DNA of 27,908 bases, from assembly GCA_014894735.1 (NCBI GenBank), contig JADBKX010000069.1, forward strand, positions 1,845-29,752. The letters run 5' to 3'. The translations under genes and the position numbers were made by a program. Position 1 is the stretch's first letter; every line of letters starts with the position of its first letter. This DNA comes from Candidatus Sediminicultor sextus (GTDB lineage Bacteria; Atribacterota; Phoenicimicrobiia; Phoenicimicrobiales; Phoenicimicrobiaceae). The notes below the pieces were generated by a model. That model was not told the origin of the DNA. It made no database searches and saw only the letters and a list, made by a program, of their open reading frames with translations. Of the stretch, positions 23,626 to 27,908 are shown in pieces.

Positions 23626-25335
23626 TTAGCCAATAATATCGACAGTTCTTACCCCTTTACCAATACGATTCACTATTAGCTGAATAATTCCTAAGGCAAT
23701 TAATACAATAATTATCAATAAATTGGACATCGCTGCTGCTTGGGCATATCTGCTATTATCCACAAAACCCAGAATAGCTATAGTAATTAAATTCCATTTG
23801 CCCGATACTACAAAAATTACAGCACTGATAGCAGTCATAGCTTTTACAAAATTATAAGCAAGACCGGAGAAAAAAGCCGGAGCAATCATAGGTAAGGTAA
23901 TTCTGCGAAAAGTAGTATTACTATCTGCACCCAAGTCAGTTGAAGCCTCCTCGATAGAAGGATCAATTTGTTGAAGAGCAGCAATTCCAGAACGTATTCC
24001 CACTGGCATATTTCTAAATATAAGAAGGATGATAATAATCCAAGCTGTTCCGGTCATTATAAAAGGAAGCAGCACAGTTTTTTGATTAAAGGCTAAGATA
24101 TATCCTATTCCAACTACAGTCCCGGGAACAGCAAAAGTAAGCATAGAAATAAACTCCATTACACCGCGGCCAATAAATTTTTTCCTTATTACCAGAAAAG
24201 AGATAAAGATGCCTATAATACCGGCTATAGGTGTAGCGACAGCTGAAAGAACTAAAGAATCAATTAAATAATCTTTACCTACCTGATACATCTCTACATA
24301 ATGTTTTAGAGTTAAGGTGGGGTTAACTCCCCAGAGGGTCTGAAAAGAACCATGAACAATAGTTCCATAAAAAAGAAAAACAATTCCGGTAAAAATAATA
24401 CAGCAGGAATATACCGGTAGCTTTATATACCATTCCAGCTGCTTAATAGTTGCGCCGGTTGGCTTTCCGGTAACTGTAACATATGATTTTCGAGAAACCC
24501 AGTATTTTTGCAGAAAAAAAGCAACTATGGTTGGAATGAACAGAAGTATCGCCAGAGTAGAACCCCGAGATAAATCATACATCCCGGTAATTTGCAAATA
24601 AGCCTGCACTGAAAGAACTCGATAATTCCCAGAAATAACCATAGGGTTCCCGAAGTCAGCTAAAGATTGGATAAATACCAAAAGCCAGGCACTGGCAATA
24701 CCCGGGGTAGATAAAGGTAAAGTAATGGTAGAAAACACTTTTACCCTCGATGCTCCCAAATCCATAGAAGCCTCTTCTAATGATGGGTCAATAGCTTGAA
24801 GAATACCGTAAAGAACTAAAAAAGCTGTAGGGGCATAAGCAATCGTTTCAACAAGTATCAATCCTGCCAACCCATATATGGTATAGTCACCAATAATTTT
24901 AGTTAAAAAAGGATTAAGACTTCCTGCTCTTCCAAAGAGAAGAATGGCTGATAGTGCAACTACAAAGGGTGGGGAGATAATAGGGAAGGTCGCAGTTACC
25001 CGAAAGAAATTTTTAAAGGGCATTGGAGTTCTGGTAAGGGCATAAGCAAAAATAAACCCAATTATAGTACCTATGGTTGCAGTGTACACCCCTAAAAGCA
25101 TACTATTAAAGAAAGGTTGATAATAATACCTTTTGGAAAAAATTGCTGAATAATTGGAAAAATTCAATTGCTTATCAATAAATAAACTTGTTTTAAAGAC
25201 TTGAAATATCGGAAATACCACAAACACTATTAAGCAATAAAAAATAGCCAGTATAGATATAAATAGTAATGGTTCTTTCCATATCAAACGGAGATTCCCT
25301 ATGACTTCTTGTATTTTTCTTTTTGAACTGTTCAT
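23626..25335 (-). CDS. ABC importer permease, fused double-domain FbpB type
   Basis: A 569-residue protein with about twelve membrane spans, in which two BPD_transp_1 domains are fused. Each half has an EAA loop: LEEASMDLGASRVKVFSTITLP in the first half and IEEASTDLGADSNTTFRRITLP in the second (shown only as landmarks). This single-chain dimer is typical of the Fbp/Afu/PhnU-like importers. The Shine-Dalgarno is weak. A 13-bp-stem hairpin lies in the 111-bp gap after the binding-protein gene, which may let the binding protein be made in excess. Confidence 0.93.
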   Translation of the reverse strand: MNSSKRKIQEVIGNLRLIWKEPLLFISILAIFYCLIVFVVFPIFQVFKTSLFIDKQLNFSNYSAIFSKRYYYQPFFNSMLLGVYTATIGTIIGFIFAYALTRTPMPFKNFFRVTATFPIISPPFVVALSAILLFGRAGSLNPFLTKIIGDYTIYGLAGLILVETIAYAPTAFLVLYGILQAIDPSLEEASMDLGASRVKVFSTITLPLSTPGIASAWLLVFIQSLADFGNPMVISGNYRVLSVQAYLQITGMYDLSRGSTLAILLFIPTIVAFFLQKYWVSRKSYVTVTGKPTGATIKQLEWYIKLPVYSCCIIFTGIVFLFYGTIVHGSFQTLWGVNPTLTLKHYVEMYQVGKDYLIDSLVLSAVATPIAGIIGIFISFLVIRKKFIGRGVMEFISMLTFAVPGTVVGIGYILAFNQKTVLLPFIMTGTAWIIIILLIFRNMPVGIRSGIAALQQIDPSIEEASTDLGADSNTTFRRITLPMIAPAFFSGLAYNFVKAMTAISAVIFVVSGKWNLITIAILGFVDNSRYAQAAAMSNLLIIIVLIALGIIQLIVNRIGKGVRTVDIIG

Positions 25336-25366
25336 ATTTTAAATCCAATAATATTTATGGCGATAA

Positions 25367-25417
25367 TATAATAATCCCTGCTACTAAAAATAATCAACTC
25401 GTAACAGGGATTATTAT
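25367..25417 (-). terminator. Intercistronic hairpin between binding-protein and permease genes
   Basis: ATAATAATCCCTG pairs perfectly with CAGGGATTATTAT around a ~25-nt loop (left edge uncertain by a base). There is no strong U-tract on the minus-strand transcript, so it is better read as an attenuating or mRNA-stabilising stem, as in other binding-protein operons, than as a full terminator. Confidence 0.6.
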
Positions 25418-25446
25418 TTCTCTATTATCTGGTTAACTAAATTTAA

Positions 25447-26451
25447 TTATTGTCCAATTCTATCTCTCCAGGCAGTTACCAATTCATCTTTGTGCTCGCC
25501 TGCCCAGATGGCGTCATACTCGATTAATTTTACTTTATCTAAAGTTACAGCACCTTCGGCAACTGTTGCTTTGGGATTAATAGGCAAACGGCTATATTTC
25601 TGGAATAAATCCTGTGCTTGTTTAGTAAAACACCAATCGATAAATTGCTTACCCAATTCAGGTTCAGGACCACCTTTAATTAAAGAAAGACCTCCAACTT
25701 CATAACCAGTTCCTTCTGAGGGGAAGGTCATAACTACCGGATATCCTTCATTTATACCTTTAGCAACGATATCGTGCGAAAAAGCAATTCCCACTGCTAT
25801 TTCACCTAATCCAACCATCGGTATACATCCAGTTCCTGATTTAGTATATTGAAAAATACTTTGTTTATCAAATTCTTCCCACCAGTTCAGAGCTTTTTCC
25901 AGACCAAGCATTTGGATAAGAGTTGCATAAGTAGTATATGAAGTACCAGAAGTATAGGGATAAGCTATAGCAACGTTTTTCTTAAAAGCTGGGTTCAAAA
26001 GTTGAGACCAGGAAGTCGGTGCTTCTACCTTATGTTCCTTTAAAAAATTTATATTAGAAACGAATCCAATGGCACCGGTATAAAATCCTGTCCAGGCCCA
26101 ATCTATAGCATGAAATGATTCTGGCAATTCGAAATCTGTATTAGGTTTGTAAGGTTCCAGTAATCCTTTTTTAGCAGCGTTTATATGATCTGTATTAGAG
26201 CCGGCATGCCAAACACTGGCTTGGGGATTTGCGGATTCTGCTTCCATTCGAGCTGCAACCTCACCAGAGGACATTCTCACCCATTCCACATCGATTCCAG
26301 TTTCTTTTTCAAAAGCCTCAATGTAATACTGGGCCTCTTCGGTATCAAATGCTGTATACATATGAAGCACCTTACCTGCTGCCAGACCCGTTGCAAACAC
26401 GCTACCTACCATAACCATGATTAATAACAATACTAAAGTTAACCTTTTCAT
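25447..26451 (-). CDS. Periplasmic/extracellular binding protein of FbpABC-like importer, probable sugar-phosphate or phosphonate binder
   Basis: The start is at 26451: the upstream in-frame ATG-AGG-AGG at 26466 is itself the ribosome site. The 334-residue product opens with a Sec signal peptide (MKRLTLVLLLIMVMVGSVFA) and no lipobox, then a type-1 solute-binding fold starting VLHMYTAFDTEEAQYYIEAF. It aligns in pattern with FbpA, but where ferric binders have GEVA-G-...-YYW, this protein reads GEIAVGIAFSHD, so the Tyr-Tyr iron ligands are absent. A His-Asp pair and a downstream Glu (PSEGTGYE) recall the sugar-phosphate binder AfuA, as I remember it. Iron is therefore unlikely; a phosphorylated sugar or phosphonate (PhnS-type) is more likely. 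Confidence 0.85.
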   Translation of the reverse strand: MKRLTLVLLLIMVMVGSVFATGLAAGKVLHMYTAFDTEEAQYYIEAFEKETGIDVEWVRMSSGEVAARMEAESANPQASVWHAGSNTDHINAAKKGLLEPYKPNTDFELPESFHAIDWAWTGFYTGAIGFVSNINFLKEHKVEAPTSWSQLLNPAFKKNVAIAYPYTSGTSYTTYATLIQMLGLEKALNWWEEFDKQSIFQYTKSGTGCIPMVGLGEIAVGIAFSHDIVAKGINEGYPVVMTFPSEGTGYEVGGLSLIKGGPEPELGKQFIDWCFTKQAQDLFQKYSRLPINPKATVAEGAVTLDKVKLIEYDAIWAGEHKDELVTAWRDRIGQ

Positions 26452-26489
26452 AAAAAACCTCCTCATTTATTTTTTTTATGATTTTTACC

Positions 26490-26521
26490 ATACAGAATAT
26501 ATAATCTTTATATTCCTGTAT
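26490..26521. promoter_or_regulatory. Inverted repeat upstream of the binding-protein gene
   Basis: ATACAGAATATA (26490-26501) pairs with TATATTC-(C)-TGTAT (26509-26521), a 12-bp stem with one extra C, in the 156-bp gap between the HAD and binding-protein genes and about 40 bp before the start at 26451. It could be an operator or a leader hairpin. No convincing -35/-10 pair was found beside it. Confidence 0.5.
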
Positions 26522-26607
26522 ATAATATACTACGCTTTTTATTAACCTCCCTTCTTTTTTTATAAATAATTTTAAAAAATTAGAATTTCTCAAAATTATC
26601 TAACCTT

Positions 26608-27651
26608 TTATAATATAAGCAGCCTACCCTGGGGATTAAATTTTGCATACAAGGCTTTTCGTATCTCCTGTTTTTCTCTATAAGATCTTAGGTGATCATA
26701 ACCATCTTCCTGCCAAGGCGGAGAAGTAAAGAGCGCTTGGTTAAATGCCTGTAAAAGTTTATCTTCAAATTCCCCTTTGTACTCCCTCTTTATAAATCGC
26801 TGAAATGCCTGAGGAAAATTATTCCAGGCTCCCAGTTCTTGGCCAGGAGACGTGGGATAAAAAAATCCGTTATTTGCTTTTACTGCTTTTAAATCTCCAC
26901 CACCATCACCGATCATTAATACCTGATCATCTTCATAATTGCCTGCCCTTTTTGCTACTTCAATGTGGTGTCCCTTTGACCCCATTTCCTGACCGGCAAT
27001 AATTTGGACATATCGAGCAATCCCTTGAGCTTCCCAGTAATTTGCTAAATCTGAGTATGGAGTTTTAGAAACAATTAATATATCTGCATATTGAGCCATT
27101 AATTCTAAACATTCTTTTACCTTGTCAAAAGGCGGAATCTTTGCAGAAATATGCGGGAACATTCTATTTACAGCCTCACTCCAACCTAAAAGTTTATATA
27201 AAGACAAATCAAGAGGATTTTGATTTAAATATTCCTCCAAACTTGGATTACCTAATCCTAATTTATTCTCTTTAGTATAGGCGATATATTGGTTTAAAGG
27301 TTTTATATTAGGTAGTTTTATATGTCCTTCTTGTAATACTTGCTGAACATCTGTCCTGTTTTGAAGAGCAGTGAGGGTAAGTTGGATGGCAATAAATCTA
27401 TTACATCCTCTATCCACAGAAAAAAGATTGTAGTATTCAGCAACTTCTCTAAAATAAGACTCGATGCCACATAACTGATAAAATTCCATAAATTGTGGAT
27501 GAAAAATCAACATCTGTTTTCCATTCATATTATCAGTAACACAACCATCGGTATCGATAGCTATTAAAAAATCTTTTGTTCTTTTAAATTTTCTTAATTG
27601 TTGTTCTGCATCTTCCTTTATCTGTTTTTCGTTAAGCCTGGGTAAGGCCAT
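26608..27651 (-). CDS. HAD-superfamily phosphatase
   Basis: A 347-residue HAD hydrolase. Motif I is AIDTDGCV (nucleophile D33, acid D35), motif II is IVSKTP, motif III includes the GSKGHH lysine, and motif IV is MIGDGGGDLKAV. A large insertion (about residues 45-175) after motif I would be the cap domain. It is the first gene of the importer operon, with a strong AGGAAGGAG site. Because the importer looks like a sugar-phosphate type, the phosphatase may act on the incoming compound or on an intermediate. The exact substrate is unknown; a phosphonatase-type role is a weaker possibility. Confidence 0.85.
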   Translation of the reverse strand: MALPRLNEKQIKEDAEQQLRKFKRTKDFLIAIDTDGCVTDNMNGKQMLIFHPQFMEFYQLCGIESYFREVAEYYNLFSVDRGCNRFIAIQLTLTALQNRTDVQQVLQEGHIKLPNIKPLNQYIAYTKENKLGLGNPSLEEYLNQNPLDLSLYKLLGWSEAVNRMFPHISAKIPPFDKVKECLELMAQYADILIVSKTPYSDLANYWEAQGIARYVQIIAGQEMGSKGHHIEVAKRAGNYEDDQVLMIGDGGGDLKAVKANNGFFYPTSPGQELGAWNNFPQAFQRFIKREYKGEFEDKLLQAFNQALFTSPPWQEDGYDHLRSYREKQEIRKALYAKFNPQGRLLIL

Positions 27652-27673
27652 TATTTCATCTCCTTCCTGATAT

Positions 27674-27870
27674 TAGCGTACAGCGGATAGCGTTTAGCGT
27701 ATAGTATAAATCATTTATCAATTTGGTTAGCTAGTTATTTGGTTATTTAGTTAGCCAGTTTGATACTAAATCCTCAACTAACTAACCAGGTAACCAGCTA
27801 ACTATTTCTCAATATCCGCTTTCTTCCTCTTTCTTCGCTATATACTATATACGATATACTATATACTAAT
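27674..27870. repeat. Nested inverted array of degenerate 7-mers and 8-mers
   Basis: The outer left arm is five 7-mers (TAGCGTA, CAGCGGA, TAGCGTT, TAGCGTA, TAGTATA; 27674-27708). The inner left arm is five 8-mers (GTTAGCTA, GTTATTTG, GTTATTTA, GTTAGCCA, GTTTGATA; 27726-27765). The inner right arm is the reverse complement of GTTAGCTG, GTTACCTG, GTTAGTTA, GTTGAGGA (27771-27802). The outer right arm has inverted CTATATA-type 7-mers (27838-27870), the complement of TATATAG. The whole forms a ~200-bp imperfect palindrome upstream of the HAD operon. No gene is present. Confidence 0.8.
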
Positions 27871-27908
27871 TTATTTTCTATATTCTACTGGTACATATTC
27901 TCCGCATT

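Noticed and set aside
22502..26451. Ferric iron importer (FbpABC) annotation
   Set aside because: The fold and operon match, but the binding protein lacks the Tyr-Tyr iron ligands and the neighbours are a phosphatase and sugar kinases.
26402..26593. A 63-codon minus-strand frame upstream of and overlapping the binding-protein gene
   Set aside because: It reads the intergenic gap and the signal-peptide region in another frame and shows no family features.
27674..27870. Repeat array as a CRISPR
   Set aside because: Units are 7-8 bp, contiguous and without spacers, and the arms are inverted; no cas genes are present.
1..27908. tRNA, rRNA and insertion-sequence transposase genes
   Set aside because: I looked in the intergenic gaps and saw no cloverleaf-like sequence, rRNA core or transposase motif; a covariance-model scan would be more sensitive.

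Overview
The window looks like chromosomal DNA of a low-GC anaerobic, probably fermentative and possibly thermophilic bacterium. The reasons are AT-rich non-coding DNA, frequent AGA/AGG arginine codons, a Firmicutes-style MrfA/MrfB repair pair, a ferredoxin-dependent 2-oxoacid oxidoreductase next to butyrate kinase and phosphotransbutyrylase, and a CoA-disulfide reductase-rhodanese fusion. Atribacterota-like or clostridial lineages would fit. This is an inference; no rRNA or tRNA gene was seen that could fix the taxonomy.

Layout. (1) Positions 1-5642, all minus strand: a DNA-maintenance cluster, read in transcription order as endonuclease IV (nfo), MrfA-like helicase, MrfB-like exonuclease, RadC and a zinc-ribbon Nudix hydrolase that runs off the left edge. 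A REP-like palindrome lies between nfo and mrfA. (2) 5700-11300: an AT-rich accessory stretch holding a His-rich membrane protein, a PD-(D/E)XK-like orphan, a plasmid pRiA4b ORF-3-like protein paired with a SWIM zinc-finger protein, and an AbiEi/AbiEii type IV toxin-antitoxin pair. The pair's promoter overlaps a perfect 7-bp inverted repeat. (3) 11300-13620: decayed small ORFs, then a CoA-disulfide reductase/rhodanese gene with an inverted repeat over its promoter and a truncated ArsR-family remnant directly downstream. (4) 13614-19124, minus strand: pfkB-type kinase, iorA, iorB, buk, ptb. IorAB would oxidise an aryl (or other) pyruvate to acyl-CoA and reduced ferredoxin, and Ptb/Buk would convert the acyl-CoA to ATP plus free acid. 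(5) 19312-22417: a TIM-barrel sugar isomerase/epimerase, an unrecognised orphan and a second PfkB kinase related to the first. (6) 22502-27651, minus strand: a HAD phosphatase and a three-gene FbpABC-like ABC importer. The binding protein lacks the iron-binding Tyr-Tyr pair and resembles the sugar-phosphate-binding AfuA type.

The most interesting reading is that blocks 5 and 6 form an uptake and catabolic module for a phosphorylated sugar or cyclitol (importer, phosphatase, epimerase, two kinases). Other points worth a second look are the AbiE promoter/operator, the decayed ArsR next to its probable target gene, the pRiA4b-SWIM pair, and a nested inverted array of 7-mer and 8-mer repeats at the right end. 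The same 7-mer recurs between buk and iorB.
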